Source: Bradyrhizobium altum
GTDB taxonomy: Bacteria > Pseudomonadota > Alphaproteobacteria > Rhizobiales > Xanthobacteraceae
Direction: 5' to 3'
NCBI RefSeq assembly: GCF_020889705.1
Contig: NZ_JACMYP010000005.1
Coordinates: forward strand, 33,031 to 97,030
Length of the DNA: 64,000 bases
Made by a program: the position numbers and the translations under genes. Below, one piece after another: positions 17,470 through 26,579 of the stretch (the stretch's first letter is position 1; every line of letters starts with the position of its first letter). The notes under the pieces are model-generated. The model ran no database searches. It saw nothing but the letters and a program-made list of their open reading frames with translations, and was not told the origin of the DNA.

Positions 17470-17835
17470 CTAACCTTGCGGGCCGAAATAGGTGCAGCTT
17501 TCGTTGCAGCTGTCGCGATGGACGCTGACGCGGCTCAGCCGGCCTGCGTGCTGCAACCGCTCCCAGATGAAGCGCGAGAGATTCTCCAGCGTCGGCACGC
17601 CGATTGCTTCGATCTTGTTGAGAAACTTGTGGTCGAGCGTCTTTTGCACCTCGGCCATCGCGCGTTCGAGCAGGCCGAGATCGATCACCATTCCGGTTTT
17701 CGGATCCGGTATGCCGCGGACGGTAACCTCGGCTCGAAACGAGTGACCGTGAATCTCCTCGCTGGCGCTACCAAAGGTCGTTCCGGACAGCGCATGCGCA
17801 GCCTCGAACCGAAACGCTTTCGTCAATTCCCACAT
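17470..17835 (-). CDS. queD: 6-carboxy-5,6,7,8-tetrahydropterin synthase
   Basis: A 121-aa QueD of the 6-pyruvoyl-tetrahydropterin synthase fold, converting dihydroneopterin triphosphate to 6-carboxytetrahydropterin in the queuosine pathway. The zinc ligands are visible as the His in FEAAHAL and the pair in HGHSF; the catalytic segment DHKFLN and the end [18 protein letters not shown] fit the family. The ATG at 17835 gives the usual N-terminus [14 protein letters not shown]; an in-frame TTG nine bases upstream is an alternative because the purine-rich GAGAGAG lies directly against the ATG. queE follows upstream on the same strand. Confidence 0.9.
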   Translation of the reverse strand: MWELTKAFRFEAAHALSGTTFGSASEEIHGHSFRAEVTVRGIPDPKTGMVIDLGLLERAMAEVQKTLDHKFLNKIEAIGVPTLENLSRFIWERLQHAGRLSRVSVHRDSCNESCTYFGPQG

Positions 17836-17861
17836 CTCTCTCAAAATCCAGTTCAGTTAGT

Positions 17862-18494
17862 TCATCTGATGCCGAGCGTCTTGTGCGTCTGCACGCTGAG
17901 GCGCCATTGCGGGTGCTTCAGGCAGTACGCGATCGCAAGCTCGGTATTCTCGATCACGTCGGGGCCGTCCATCGGCTGCAGCGAGAAGCGCTCGAAGGAA
18001 AGTCCCGCAAAATCCTCCGGTGCGTTCTCCGGCTGCGGATAGACCAGTTTGAGCTCGTGTCCCCTGAGCACTACGAGCTCGGATGCGGCCTTGGGGCTGA
18101 CGCAGATCCAGTCGAGCCCGTCGGGCGGGGCGATGGTGCCGTTGGTCTCGATCGCGATCGCAAAGCCGTGGCCGTGCAGCGCATCGATCAGCGCCGTATC
18201 GACCTGCAGCAGCGGTTCACCGCCGGTCAGGACCACGTAGCGGTCGGCCTCGCCCCCGGTCCATTGCGCGGCGATGGTGCCGGCGAGCTCGCTGGCGGTC
18301 GCATAGCGGCCGCCGAGTGTGCCGTCGGTGCCGACGAAATCGGTGTCGCAGAACCGGCAGACGGCCCCAGTGCGGTCCTGCTCGCGGCCGCTCCAGAGGT
18401 TGCAGCCGGCGAAGCGGCAGAACACGGATGCGCGGCCCGCATGGGCGCCTTCGCCCTGCAGGGTGAGAAAGATCTCCTTGACCGCGTAGCTCAC
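17862..18494 (-). CDS. queE: 7-carboxy-7-deazaguanine synthase (radical SAM)
   Basis: A 210-aa radical SAM enzyme that converts 6-carboxytetrahydropterin to 7-carboxy-7-deazaguanine, the step after QueD. The N-terminal YAVKEIFLTLQGEGAHAGR and the Cys cluster FCRFAGCNLWSG followed by CRFCDTDF, with a long insertion inside the cluster region as usual for QueE, are clear; VLTGGEPLLQ binds SAM. The GTG at 18494 was chosen because AAGGGA lies 6-11 bp upstream; the open frame extending to 18575 overlaps trmL and is not conserved. Confidence 0.92.
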   Translation of the reverse strand: MSYAVKEIFLTLQGEGAHAGRASVFCRFAGCNLWSGREQDRTGAVCRFCDTDFVGTDGTLGGRYATASELAGTIAAQWTGGEADRYVVLTGGEPLLQVDTALIDALHGHGFAIAIETNGTIAPPDGLDWICVSPKAASELVVLRGHELKLVYPQPENAPEDFAGLSFERFSLQPMDGPDVIENTELAIAYCLKHPQWRLSVQTHKTLGIR

Positions 18495-18504
18495 CAAAAA
18501 TCCC

Positions 18505-18966
18505 TTAAGTTGCCGGACCAGAACCGGTCTGCCGCAGCGCCTCACCGACGGCCATGGCCACCGTGACGGCCACATTGAGCGAACGCATGGTCGGCTTGAT
18601 CGGAATCAGCAGCCGCGCATCCGCGGCAGCCACCACCGCCTCGGTTACCCCTGCCGTCTCGCGCCCGAACAGCAGGACATCGGAGGCCGTATACGCGAAA
18701 TCAAGGTAGGATTTCGCCGCCTTGGTCGTGAACAGGACCAGCCGGCATCCGGCCTCGACGCGCCATTCCTCGAATTTCGACCATGAGTCGTGACGCTTCA
18801 ACCGCACATGGTCGAGATAGTCCATACCCGCCCGGCGGAAATTCCGGTCCGAGGCGTCGAATCCCGCCGGTTCGATGATATGGGCTGATACGTCCAGGCA
18901 GGCGCAGAGGCGCAGAATCGTCCCTGTATTCTGGGGGATGTCGGGCTGGAACAGCGCGATCTGCAT
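18505..18966 (-). CDS. trmL: tRNA (cytidine(34)-2'-O)-methyltransferase
   Basis: A 153-aa SPOUT (trefoil-knot) methyltransferase of the TrmL type, methylating the 2'-O of the wobble nucleotide in tRNA-Leu isoacceptors. It begins MQIALFQPDIPQNTGTILRL, the SAM-binding N-PxNxG block; the knot region has LLFGRETAGV and LLIPIKPTMRSLNVAVTVAM. Length and motifs match the family. It is 10 bp upstream of queE, forming a tRNA wobble-modification cluster with queD and queE. Confidence 0.92.
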   Translation of the reverse strand: MQIALFQPDIPQNTGTILRLCACLDVSAHIIEPAGFDASDRNFRRAGMDYLDHVRLKRHDSWSKFEEWRVEAGCRLVLFTTKAAKSYLDFAYTASDVLLFGRETAGVTEAVVAAADARLLIPIKPTMRSLNVAVTVAMAVGEALRQTGSGPAT

Positions 18967-19243
18967 AGTGCGGACGACCTGTGAAATCGGGATGAAATTG
19001 TCTCAATAAAACATCGCTCGGCGCGGATTTCGTGCATTGCACGTGTGCGAGCCGATAGCGGGCTTGCGCTCGTCCGGCAAGGGTGCCAATAGAACGATTC
19101 TGGACTGCTGTTCCGCCATTTGGGGTGGGGAATAGCGGTTTTCTGCCGCCGCGGGGGCCGCGGGCGCCGGCAGCCTTTCTTGGGGCGCGTTCTGCGTCTC
19201 CGGGGCGGTTCCACCGGCTGCAGAAAAGAAAGGGCTAGGAATC

Positions 19244-19774
19244 GTGACGACAGCGTCTTCGGCGGACCATCCGACACGCCGTGATTTTCTCTTTGTTGCA
19301 ACCGGAGCTGCCGCCGTCGTCGGCGCAGCCGCGACCGTTTGGCCGCTGGTTGCCCAGATGAACCCGGATGCCGCGACGATCGCGGCCGGCGCGCCGATCC
19401 AGGTCGATCTGACGCCGATCGCCGAGGGCCAGGACATCAAGGTCTTCTGGCGTGGCAAGCCGATCTACATCAGCCATCGCACCAAGAAGCAGATCGAGGA
19501 GGCCCAGAAGGTGCCGCTCTCGAGCCTGCCCGATCCGCAGCCCGACTCGGCCCGCGTCAAGGCAGGCCACGACCAGTGGCTGGTCGTGATCGGCATCTGC
19601 ACCCATCTCGGCTGTATCCCGATCGCCCATGAGGGCAATTACGACGGCTTCTTCTGCCCCTGCCACGGCTCGCAGTACGACTCCTCCGGTCGTATTCGCC
19701 AGGGGCCGGCGCCCGCCAACCTGCCGGTGCCGCCCTACGCCTTCCTTACCGACACCAAAATCCAGATCGGCTAA
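19244..19774 (+). CDS. petA: Ubiquinol-cytochrome c reductase Rieske iron-sulfur subunit
   Basis: A 176-aa Rieske protein of the bc1 complex (fbcF). The N-terminus has a twin-arginine signal (TRRDFLFVATGAAAVVGAA) that serves as the membrane anchor. The [2Fe-2S] ligands are in CTHLGC and CPCHGSQYD. It accepts electrons from ubiquinol and passes them to cytochrome c1 on the periplasmic face. The start is a GTG preceded by GGCTAGGA. It is followed 72 bp later by the cytochrome b/c1 gene, forming the fbcFH operon. Confidence 0.95.
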   Translation: MTTASSADHPTRRDFLFVATGAAAVVGAAATVWPLVAQMNPDAATIAAGAPIQVDLTPIAEGQDIKVFWRGKPIYISHRTKKQIEEAQKVPLSSLPDPQPDSARVKAGHDQWLVVIGICTHLGCIPIAHEGNYDGFFCPCHGSQYDSSGRIRQGPAPANLPVPPYAFLTDTKIQIG

Positions 19775-19846
19775 GTCCCGGACCCTCCGGGATTTCGGCT
19801 TCCCCTTGGACCCATCGCGTCGTTTTTCTTCTTCAGGATCGCATCA

Positions 19847-21919
19847 ATGAGCGGACCATCTGATTTTCAACCGAGCAACCCCGCCTTGAAGTGGATCGAA
19901 CGGCGCCTTCCGATCTTCGGCCTGATCCACTCCTCGTTCGTGGCCTATCCGACGCCGCGCAACCTGAACTACTGGTGGACCTTCGGCGCCATCCTTTCGA
20001 TGATGCTGGCGCTGCAGATCCTGACCGGCGTGATCCTGGCGATGCACTACACGCCGCACGCCGATCTCGCCTTCAAGTCGGTCGAGCTGATCGTCCGCGA
20101 CGTCAATTACGGCTGGCTGCTGCGCAACATGCATGCCTGCGGCGCGTCGATGTTCTTCTTCGCGGTCTACATCCACATGTTCCGCGGTCTCTATTACGGG
20201 TCCTACAAGGAGCCGCGCGAGGTGCTGTGGATCCTCGGCGTCATCATCTACCTCCTGATGATGGCGACCGGCTTCATGGGCTACGTGCTGCCGTGGGGCC
20301 AGATGAGCTTCTGGGGCGCCACCGTCATCACCAATCTGTTCTCGGCCGTGCCGTATTTCGGCGAGAGCATCGTGACCCTGCTGTGGGGCGGCTATTCGGT
20401 CGGTAACCCGACGCTGAACCGCTTCTTCTCGCTGCACTACCTGCTGCCGTTCGTGATCGCCGGCGTGGTTGTGCTGCACATCTGGGCGCTGCACGTCGCG
20501 GGTCAGAACAACCCGGCCGGCGTCGAGGCAAAGACCGAGAAGGACACCGTTCCGTTCACGCCGCATGCGACGATCAAGGACGCGTTCGGTGTGTCGTGCT
20601 TCCTGATCTTCTTCGCCTGGTTCATCTTCTACATGCCGAACTACCTCGGCGACGCCGACAACTACATCCCGGCGAACCCCGGCGTGACCCCGGCGCACAT
20701 CGTGCCTGAATGGTACTACCTGCCGTTCTACGCGATCCTGCGTTCGATCCCGAACAAGCTCGCCGGTGTCGCGTGCATGTTCGGTGCGATCATCGTCCTG
20801 GCATTCCTGCCCTGGCTCGACAACGCACGAACCCGTTCGTCGAAGTATCGTCCGCTGGCCAAGCAGTTCTTCTGGATCTTCGTGGTGGTCTGCATCCTGC
20901 TCGGCTATCTCGGCTCGCAGCCGCCGGAAGGCATCTATGTGATCGCCGGCCGGATCCTGACGGTGTGCTACTTCGCCTACTTCCTGATCGTGCTGCCGCT
21001 GCTCGCCCGTATCGAGACGCCGCGCCCGGTGCCAAACTCGATCGCCGACGACGTGCTGGCGAAGAGCAAGGGCAGGGCCGCGACCGCAGCCTCCGTCATG
21101 CTTGCGCTGGTGGTGGCTGGCGGCCTGTTCGCCGGCAGCACCCAGAACGCCAAGGCCGAGGAGGGCGGCGACACCCCGCCGGCCCAGAGCTGGTCGTTCT
21201 CCGGCCCTTTCGGCAAGTATGACCGCGGCTCGCTGCAGCGTGGCCTGAAGGTCTACAAGGAAGTCTGCTCGGCCTGCCACGGCCTGAACTACATCGCGTT
21301 CCGCAACCTCGCCGATGCCGGTGGCCCCGGCTATTCGGAGGCGCAGGCGGCGGCTCTCGCGGCCGAGTACAAGATCAAGGACGGCCCGAACGACCAGGGC
21401 GAGATGTTCGAGCGCCCGGGCCGCCCGGCGGATTATTTCCCGGCGCCGTTCCCGAACGAGCAGGCCGCGCGCGTGGCCAATGGCGGCGCGGCACCGCCGG
21501 ACCTCTCGCTGATCACCAAGGCGCGGTCCTACAAGCGCGGCTTCCCGCAGTTCGTGATCGACTTCTTCACCCAGTACCAGGAGCAGGGACCCGACTACGT
21601 CGACGCCGTTCTGCAGGGCTTCGAGGACAAGGCTCCGGCCGGCGTGACGATCCCGGAAGGCTCGTACTACAATAAGTATTTTCCCGGCCACGCCATCAAG
21701 ATGCCGAAGCCGCTGTCCGACGGTCAGGTGACCTTCGACGACGGTTCGCCGGCGACGGTCAAGCAGTATGCGCACGACGTCACCACGTTCCTGATGTGGG
21801 CGGCCGAGCCGCGCATGGAAGAGCGCAAGCGGATCGGCATGCAGGTGTTCTTCTTCCTCGTGATCTTCGCCATCCTGATGTACTTCACCAAGCGCAAGGT
21901 CTGGGCCGACGCTCACTGA
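19847..21919 (+). CDS. fbcH: Cytochrome b/c1 fusion protein
   Basis: A 690-aa fusion of cytochrome b (residues about 1-405) and cytochrome c1 (about 430-690), the arrangement described for Bradyrhizobium fbcH, whose precursor is cleaved into two subunits. The b part has eight or so membrane helices, the haem His pairs in [14 protein letters not shown] and [13 protein letters not shown] regions, and the Qo [11 protein letters not shown] motif. An internal signal peptide ([21 protein letters not shown]) precedes c1, which has the haem site CSACH and the C-terminal anchor [17 protein letters not shown]. It is the core of the respiratory bc1 complex. Confidence 0.97.
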   Translation: MSGPSDFQPSNPALKWIERRLPIFGLIHSSFVAYPTPRNLNYWWTFGAILSMMLALQILTGVILAMHYTPHADLAFKSVELIVRDVNYGWLLRNMHACGASMFFFAVYIHMFRGLYYGSYKEPREVLWILGVIIYLLMMATGFMGYVLPWGQMSFWGATVITNLFSAVPYFGESIVTLLWGGYSVGNPTLNRFFSLHYLLPFVIAGVVVLHIWALHVAGQNNPAGVEAKTEKDTVPFTPHATIKDAFGVSCFLIFFAWFIFYMPNYLGDADNYIPANPGVTPAHIVPEWYYLPFYAILRSIPNKLAGVACMFGAIIVLAFLPWLDNARTRSSKYRPLAKQFFWIFVVVCILLGYLGSQPPEGIYVIAGRILTVCYFAYFLIVLPLLARIETPRPVPNSIADDVLAKSKGRAATAASVMLALVVAGGLFAGSTQNAKAEEGGDTPPAQSWSFSGPFGKYDRGSLQRGLKVYKEVCSACHGLNYIAFRNLADAGGPGYSEAQAAALAAEYKIKDGPNDQGEMFERPGRPADYFPAPFPNEQAARVANGGAAPPDLSLITKARSYKRGFPQFVIDFFTQYQEQGPDYVDAVLQGFEDKAPAGVTIPEGSYYNKYFPGHAIKMPKPLSDGQVTFDDGSPATVKQYAHDVTTFLMWAAEPRMEERKRIGMQVFFFLVIFAILMYFTKRKVWADAH

Positions 21920-21944
21920 CCTCGGGTATGGTATCGCGCGTTTG

Positions 21945-21974
21945 AAAAAGCCCCTTCGGGGGCTTTTTTGTTTT
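21945..21974 (+). terminator. Rho-independent terminator after fbcFH
   Basis: A strong stem AAAAAGCCCC-TTCG-GGGGCTTTTTT followed by a further T-rich stretch lies 26 bp after the fbcH stop. The A-tract on the left makes it potentially bidirectional. Confidence 0.9.
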
Positions 21975-22122
21975 GTGCGTGTTCAAGCCCCGGTTCGCGA
22001 GAAAGGCGTTTGTGCTTCCGCAGTTATGACGAGTGCGCGAGCGCGCCGCAGGGCGATTGCGTCCGTCACCGAGTACGGACAAAATGCCGGCCAATCGGCG
22101 GGCAAACTTCGCGGAGGAACTC

Positions 22123-22797
22123 ATGGGTACCAGCATCAACTTCAAGCGTCCGGACGGCAAGGAAGCATCAGGCTATCTCGCCAACGCAGCGCGCGGCAAC
22201 GCGCCCGGGGTCGTCGTGATCCAGGAATGGTGGGGGCTGCAGGACCAGATCAAGGGAATGTGCGACCGCTTCGCGCGGGCCGGTTTCGATGCGCTGGCGC
22301 CCGATCTCTACAAGGGCAAGGTGGTGCCGTATCACGACACCGACGCGGCCGGCAAAGAGATGAACTCGCTCGACTTCATGGACGCCACCACGCAGACGGT
22401 GCGCGGCGCCGCGCAATATCTCGGCAAGAACGGCGCCAAGGTCGGCCTGACCGGCTTCTGCCTCGGCGGCGCGGTGACCATCATCGGCGCCACCAAGATC
22501 CCGGAGCTGACCGCCGGTGTGGTGTTCTACGGCATTCCGCCGGAGCAGGCGGCCAAGCCGGCCGACGTGAGAATTCCGCTGCAGGCCCATTTCGCCACCA
22601 AGGACGACTGGTGCACGCCGGCACTGGTCGATGGTTTTGAGAAGGCGATGAGGGCCGCCGGCAAATCGCTGGAGCTGTACCGCTATGACGCCGAGCACGG
22701 TTTCGGCAACGAGCAGCGCCTGTCGGTGCACGACCGCCAGTGCGCGGAACTGGCCTGGGACCGGGCGACGGACTTCTTCAAGAAGCATCTGGGGTAG
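22123..22797 (+). CDS. Dienelactone hydrolase family protein
   Basis: A 224-aa alpha/beta-hydrolase of the dienelactone hydrolase family. The nucleophile elbow is GFCLGG with Cys113, so the triad is Cys-Asp-His as in true dienelactone hydrolases; the likely Asp is in KDDWCTP (161 or 162) and the His is 192 in AEHGFG. The classical role is opening dienelactone in chlorocatechol breakdown, but many members act on other substrates and no catechol operon is present. The ATG at 22123 follows GGAGGA. Confidence 0.88.
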   Translation: MGTSINFKRPDGKEASGYLANAARGNAPGVVVIQEWWGLQDQIKGMCDRFARAGFDALAPDLYKGKVVPYHDTDAAGKEMNSLDFMDATTQTVRGAAQYLGKNGAKVGLTGFCLGGAVTIIGATKIPELTAGVVFYGIPPEQAAKPADVRIPLQAHFATKDDWCTPALVDGFEKAMRAAGKSLELYRYDAEHGFGNEQRLSVHDRQCAELAWDRATDFFKKHLG

Positions 22798-22816
22798 TTG
22801 CGTCCTCAAGCGAGAT

Positions 22817-22952
22817 GTCGTCCCTGCCGAGTGCGCAATTGCGCATGGGAGCAGGGACCCATACGCCGCGGCCGCGGCAATGGGCACATTGGCGGTTATC
22901 TCCCACGCAACTACGCCCTGTGGTTATGGGTCCCTGCTTTCGCAGGGACGAC
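22817..22952. repeat. Palindromic repeat, family B copy 1
   Basis: Ends GTCGTCCCTG.. and ..CAGGGACGAC are inverted, and inner GGGACCCATA / TTATGGGTCCC arms pair. It fills the gap between the convergent dienelactone hydrolase and dioxygenase genes. A TGCGCAATTGCGCA palindrome (22832-22845) is inserted in the left arm. Other family B copies are at 27139, 41670, 61491 and 61646. Confidence 0.85.
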
Positions 22953-22958
22953 GGAGAG

Positions 22959-23957
22959 CTAGTTCTCCGCCTTCACCCCGTCCCACCACGGACAGGTCCC
23001 CGACATCAGCTTGAAATTGCCTTCCAGCACCTGCACCGGCGCGCGCTTGCCTTCCGAGGCGGCGCGCATCCGCATCTCGCGTGCGACGGCGCGATTCTCC
23101 GCTGACAGCCAGACGCGCTCGTGGCCCCACAGGCTCGGGCCGTCATGCATCTCGAACGGCGTCCAGTTCGCGGGATCGATCTCGCGGCCGCCCCAGCCGC
23201 ACTCGACCATGAAGGCTGACGGCGACTTGGCGTAGAACGAGGTCATCAGGTCGTTGGTGTGGCGGCCGAGCGTGACGTTGACCCGGTCTTCCTTCATCGC
23301 GATGTCGTAGGCCTGACCGACATCGTCGAGCGAGAACAGCTCCACCATCAGATGATGCATGCCGTTCGTGCCGGTCTCGATCAGCGCCAGCGAATGGTGG
23401 CGCGCATTGACGTGGAAGAAATAGGCGCGGAATGGTTTTTCGATGTAGTCGCTGAGGCCGAAGCCGAGCACGTCGACATAGAAGCTCATCACAGGCGCGA
23501 TGTTCTCGACGGTCAGCACCGCATGGCCGAGCCCGAGCGCGCCGGTGCGGAATCCGGAGATCGAGCGCCCCGGCCGGAACGGCGTGTCGTCGATCTCGGG
23601 GCCATGAAATGCCTCCAGGCGGTTGCCGGCCGGATCCCGAAACGAGATCAGGCCGTGCACCCGCCTGCTATCTGCGAGCGCCTGCGGCTCGGCGGTCACG
23701 GCGACGCCGGCGCGCTCCAGCCGCGCCGCCAGCGCGTCCAGCGCCGCGGCATCCGCCACCTCCCAGCCGAAGAACCTTGTCCCTTCGCCCTGCGCACGGT
23801 CGATCACGATGCGCTGCTTGCGGTCGTCCATCCGGAAGGCGAGCAGCGAGTTGCCGCGCTCGATCGCCTGCAGCCCGACCAGGCCGGTGCCGAATTGCCG
23901 CCAGTCGTCGAGCGCGTCGGAGCCGAAGCCGGCATATCCGAGACCCAAAAACGCCAT
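22959..23957 (-). CDS. Type I extradiol (ring-cleavage) dioxygenase, VOC fold
   Basis: A 332-aa protein made of two vicinal-oxygen-chelate modules, the architecture of BphC-like extradiol dioxygenases that cleave catechols next to the diol. The C-terminal module holds the expected Fe ligands: His in GLGHAVLTV, His in MHHLMVEL and Glu in FMVECGWGG; a catalytic His is in NARHHSLAL. The exact catechol substrate is unknown. The ATG at 23957 was chosen because GGAGG sits five bases upstream; the ATG at 23972 is the alternative. It is divergent from the trp leader. Confidence 0.85.
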   Translation of the reverse strand: MAFLGLGYAGFGSDALDDWRQFGTGLVGLQAIERGNSLLAFRMDDRKQRIVIDRAQGEGTRFFGWEVADAAALDALAARLERAGVAVTAEPQALADSRRVHGLISFRDPAGNRLEAFHGPEIDDTPFRPGRSISGFRTGALGLGHAVLTVENIAPVMSFYVDVLGFGLSDYIEKPFRAYFFHVNARHHSLALIETGTNGMHHLMVELFSLDDVGQAYDIAMKEDRVNVTLGRHTNDLMTSFYAKSPSAFMVECGWGGREIDPANWTPFEMHDGPSLWGHERVWLSAENRAVAREMRMRAASEGKRAPVQVLEGNFKLMSGTCPWWDGVKAEN

Positions 23958-24102
23958 CTGCGCCTCCACCATCTGTCTGTTTTTTGGGCGGCTGACCGGC
24001 CGCCATTTCAACAAATCCTACGCGGTTTCCGGTCGCTTCAAACCCCGAAAATGCCTTCCAAGAGGGCGTCCAGGATTGGGGCAGGGGTGTTGGGCGATCC
24101 CT

Positions 24103-24131
24103 TGACACGGCCCGCGCCCGGTGGTGAGTAG
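24103..24131 (+). promoter_or_regulatory. Probable trp leader promoter
   Basis: A perfect -35 hexamer TTGACA at 24103-24108. Spacing from it to the leader ATG at 24137 is 34 bp, so transcription would begin at or within a base or two of the ATG. The -10 region (about 24125-24130, TGAGTA) is poor by the sigma70 consensus, which is why confidence is moderate. Confidence 0.5.
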
Positions 24132-24136
24132 CGGCC

Positions 24137-24187
24137 ATGAGCACCGTTGCCAGTCCATCCCGTCGTTGGTGGCCCACCTTCTCATAG
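24137..24187 (+). CDS. trpL: trp leader peptide
   Basis: A 16-codon open frame, MSTVASPSRRWWPTFS, with tandem Trp codons at positions 11-12, ending in TAG 112 bp before trpEG. Tandem Trp codons in a short frame directly ahead of anthranilate synthase are the hallmark of ribosome-mediated attenuation. Starvation for charged tRNA-Trp stalls the ribosome at WW and favours the antiterminator. In Sinorhizobium the equivalent leader is translated from a leaderless mRNA and the released attenuator RNA acts in trans; the promoter spacing here would allow the same. Confidence 0.88.
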   Translation: MSTVASPSRRWWPTFS

Positions 24188-24258
24188 GTGGCCGGTGCGT
24201 TTTCATTTCTCAAAAACGTCGAAGGTCGCCATCGCAGTGCGACGGTACCTTCCTTTGT
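24165..24258 (+). promoter_or_regulatory. trp attenuator RNA
   Basis: Mutually exclusive pairings can be drawn by eye. Segment 1 (CCACC 24174-24178, within the WWP codons) pairs with segment 2 (GGTGG 24187-24191). Segment 2 (GGTGGCC 24187-24193) pairs with segment 3 (GGTCGCC 24224-24230) with two wobbles, the antiterminator. Segment 3 (GAAGGT-CGC from 24221) pairs with segment 4 (GCG..ACCTTC, ending 24252), the terminator, followed by a weak CTTTGTCC tail. The weak U-tract is the main doubt. Confidence 0.7.
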
Positions 24259-24299
24259 CCTGTGTGGCGCTCTCTTCCCAAGTCTCGTAAGAGGATCAC

Positions 24300-26465
24300 A
24301 TGAACAGGACAGTCTTCTCCCTGCCGGCCAAGAGCGAATACCTCACCAATGGTGGCCTTGCGGTTGCGCGCGTGGTCGAGCAGTTCACCGGCGGCGCCAA
24401 CCGCCTCGACGACCTGATCGCGCTGCTGGACCGCCGCCGCGGCGTGGTGCTGTCCTCGGGCACCACCGTGCCGGGCCGCTACGAGAGCTTTGACCTCGGC
24501 TTTGCCGATCCGCCGCTGGTGCTGGAAACCTCCGGCACCGACTTCTCCTTGCAGGCGCTGAACCCGCGCGGCGAGGTCCTGATCGCCTTCCTCGGCGACG
24601 TGCTGCGCGAGCCCTGCGTCGTGATCTCCGAGCGCACTGCGACGCGGCTCGCCGGCCACATCATCCGCGGCGCCGCGCCGGTCGAGGAAGACCAGCGCAC
24701 CCGCCGCGCCAGCGTGATGTCGCTGGTGCGCGACATGGTGGCGGCATTCACCTCCAATGCCGATCCGCTGCTCGGCCTGTTCGGCGCCTTCGCCTATGAT
24801 CTCGTGTTCCAGATCGAGGACATCGTGCAGAAGCGTGCCCGCGAGGCCGACCAGCGCGACATCGTGCTCTACGTGCCGGACCGGCTATTGGCCTATGACC
24901 GCGCCACCGGCCGCGGCGTGGCGCTCAACTACGAGTTCTCCTGGAAGGGCAAGTCCACAGCGGGCCAGTCGCACGAGACCGCGCCGAGCCTCTACGCCAA
25001 GACCGGGCGGCAGGGTTTTGCCGATCACGCCCCGGGCGAATACCAGGCGACGGTTGAAGTGGCGCGCGCGGCGTTCGCCCGCGGCGACCTGTTCGAGGCA
25101 GTGCCCGGGCAGCTGTTTGCCGAGCCCTGCGAGCGCTCGCCGGCGGAAGTGTTCCAGCGGCTCTGCCGCATCAACCCGTCGCCCTATGGCGCGCTGATGA
25201 ATCTCGGCGACGGCGAGTTCCTGGTCTCCGCCTCGCCGGAGATGTTTGTGCGCTCCGACGGCCGCCGGGTCGAGACCTGCCCGATCTCGGGCACGATCGC
25301 GCGCGGTTCGGACTCGATCGGCGACGCCGAACAGATCCGCAAGCTGTTGAACTCGGAGAAGGACGAGTTCGAGCTCAACATGTGCACCGACGTCGACCGC
25401 AACGACAAGGCGCGGGTCTGCGTGCCCGGCACCATCAAGGTGCTGGCGCGGCGCCAGATCGAGACCTACTCAAAGCTGTTTCACACCGTCGACCACGTCG
25501 AGGGCATGCTGCGGCCAGGCTTCGATTCGCTCGACGCCTTCCTGACCCATGCCTGGGCCGTGACGGTGACGGGCGCGCCGAAATTGTGGGCGATGCAGTT
25601 CGTCGAGGACCATGAGCGGTCGCCGCGGCGCTGGTACGCCGGCGCGATCGGCTGCGTCAATTTCGACGGCAGCATCAACACCGGCCTCACCATCCGCACC
25701 ATCCGCATGAAGGACGGCCTCGCCGAGGTGCGCGTCGGCGCGACCTGCCTGTTCGACTCGGATCCCGCCGCCGAAGACCGCGAATGCCAGGTCAAGGCCG
25801 CGGCGTTGTTCCAGGCGCTGCGCGGCGATCCGCCTAAGCCGCTGTCGGATTTCGCGCCTGACGCCACCGGCTCGGGCAAGAACGTGCTCTTGATCGATCA
25901 CGACGACAGCTTCGTGCACATGCTGGCGGATTATTTTCGCCAGGTCGGCGCCAACGTCACCGTGGTCCGGCATATCCATGCCCAGGACATGTTGAAGCAA
26001 CGCGGCTGGGACTTGCTGGTGCTGTCGCCCGGGCCGGGTCGCCCGGAGGATTTCGGCATCGCGAAGACCATCGACACTGCGCTCGAGAAGAAGCTGCCGA
26101 TCTTCGGCGTCTGCCTCGGCGTGCAGGCGATCGGCGAGTATTTCGGCGGCCAACTCGGCCAGCTCGGCCAGCCCGCGCATGGCCGTCCGTCGCGCGTCCA
26201 GGTGCGCGGCGGCAGGCTGATGCACAATCTGCCCAATGAGATCGTGATCGGCCGCTATCATTCGCTCTATGTCGAGCGCGACAGTGTGCCCGAGGTGCTG
26301 GCGGTGACCGCGACCACCGAAGACGGCGTCGCGATGGTGATCGAGCACAAGACCCTGCCGGTCGGCGGCGTGCAATTCCATCCGGAGTCGCTGATGTCGC
26401 TCGGCAACGAGGTGGGCCTGCGCATTGTCGAGAATGCATTCCGGCTTAACCCGGGGACAAATTGA
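24300..26465 (+). CDS. trpEG: Anthranilate synthase, fused TrpE-TrpG
   Basis: A 721-aa fusion. Residues about 1-515 are component I (chorismate-binding TrpE-like domain: GDLFEAVPGQ, CPISGTIARG, LNMCTDVDRNDKARVC, GAPKLWAMQ). Residues about 525-721 are the glutamine amidotransferase TrpG domain with LLIDHDDSFVHML, SPGPGRPEDFG, the nucleophile in FGVCLGVQAIGEYFGG and HPESLMS. It converts chorismate and glutamine to anthranilate, the first step of tryptophan synthesis. Fused trpEG is typical of Rhizobiales. Expression is expected to be attenuated through the leader at 24137. Confidence 0.95.
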   Translation: MNRTVFSLPAKSEYLTNGGLAVARVVEQFTGGANRLDDLIALLDRRRGVVLSSGTTVPGRYESFDLGFADPPLVLETSGTDFSLQALNPRGEVLIAFLGDVLREPCVVISERTATRLAGHIIRGAAPVEEDQRTRRASVMSLVRDMVAAFTSNADPLLGLFGAFAYDLVFQIEDIVQKRAREADQRDIVLYVPDRLLAYDRATGRGVALNYEFSWKGKSTAGQSHETAPSLYAKTGRQGFADHAPGEYQATVEVARAAFARGDLFEAVPGQLFAEPCERSPAEVFQRLCRINPSPYGALMNLGDGEFLVSASPEMFVRSDGRRVETCPISGTIARGSDSIGDAEQIRKLLNSEKDEFELNMCTDVDRNDKARVCVPGTIKVLARRQIETYSKLFHTVDHVEGMLRPGFDSLDAFLTHAWAVTVTGAPKLWAMQFVEDHERSPRRWYAGAIGCVNFDGSINTGLTIRTIRMKDGLAEVRVGATCLFDSDPAAEDRECQVKAAALFQALRGDPPKPLSDFAPDATGSGKNVLLIDHDDSFVHMLADYFRQVGANVTVVRHIHAQDMLKQRGWDLLVLSPGPGRPEDFGIAKTIDTALEKKLPIFGVCLGVQAIGEYFGGQLGQLGQPAHGRPSRVQVRGGRLMHNLPNEIVIGRYHSLYVERDSVPEVLAVTATTEDGVAMVIEHKTLPVGGVQFHPESLMSLGNEVGLRIVENAFRLNPGTN

Positions 26466-26472
26466 TTTGGAC

Positions 26473-26556
26473 CGTCATTGCGAGCGCAGCGAAGCAATCC
26501 ACGCCTCCTCCGCGGAGAGGTGTATTGCTTCGTCGCTTGCACTCCTCGCAATGACG
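26473..26556. repeat. Palindromic repeat, family A copy 1
   Basis: An 84-bp inverted repeat, CGTCATTGCGAG.. to ..CTCGCAATGACG, with GAAGCAATCC / attgcttc inner arms. It fills the gap between trpEG and apt, ending 23 bp before the apt start, so it would lie in any read-through transcript. The second copy is at 62868. Confidence 0.85.
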
Positions 26557-26579
26557 ATGCGGAAAAAGGCGAGAGACCA

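Noticed and set aside
19844..21916. A 690-codon antisense open frame opposite fbcH
   Set aside because: High GC at third positions keeps the mirror frame open; the translation is Arg/His/Asp-rich and domain-free, and fbcH is beyond doubt.
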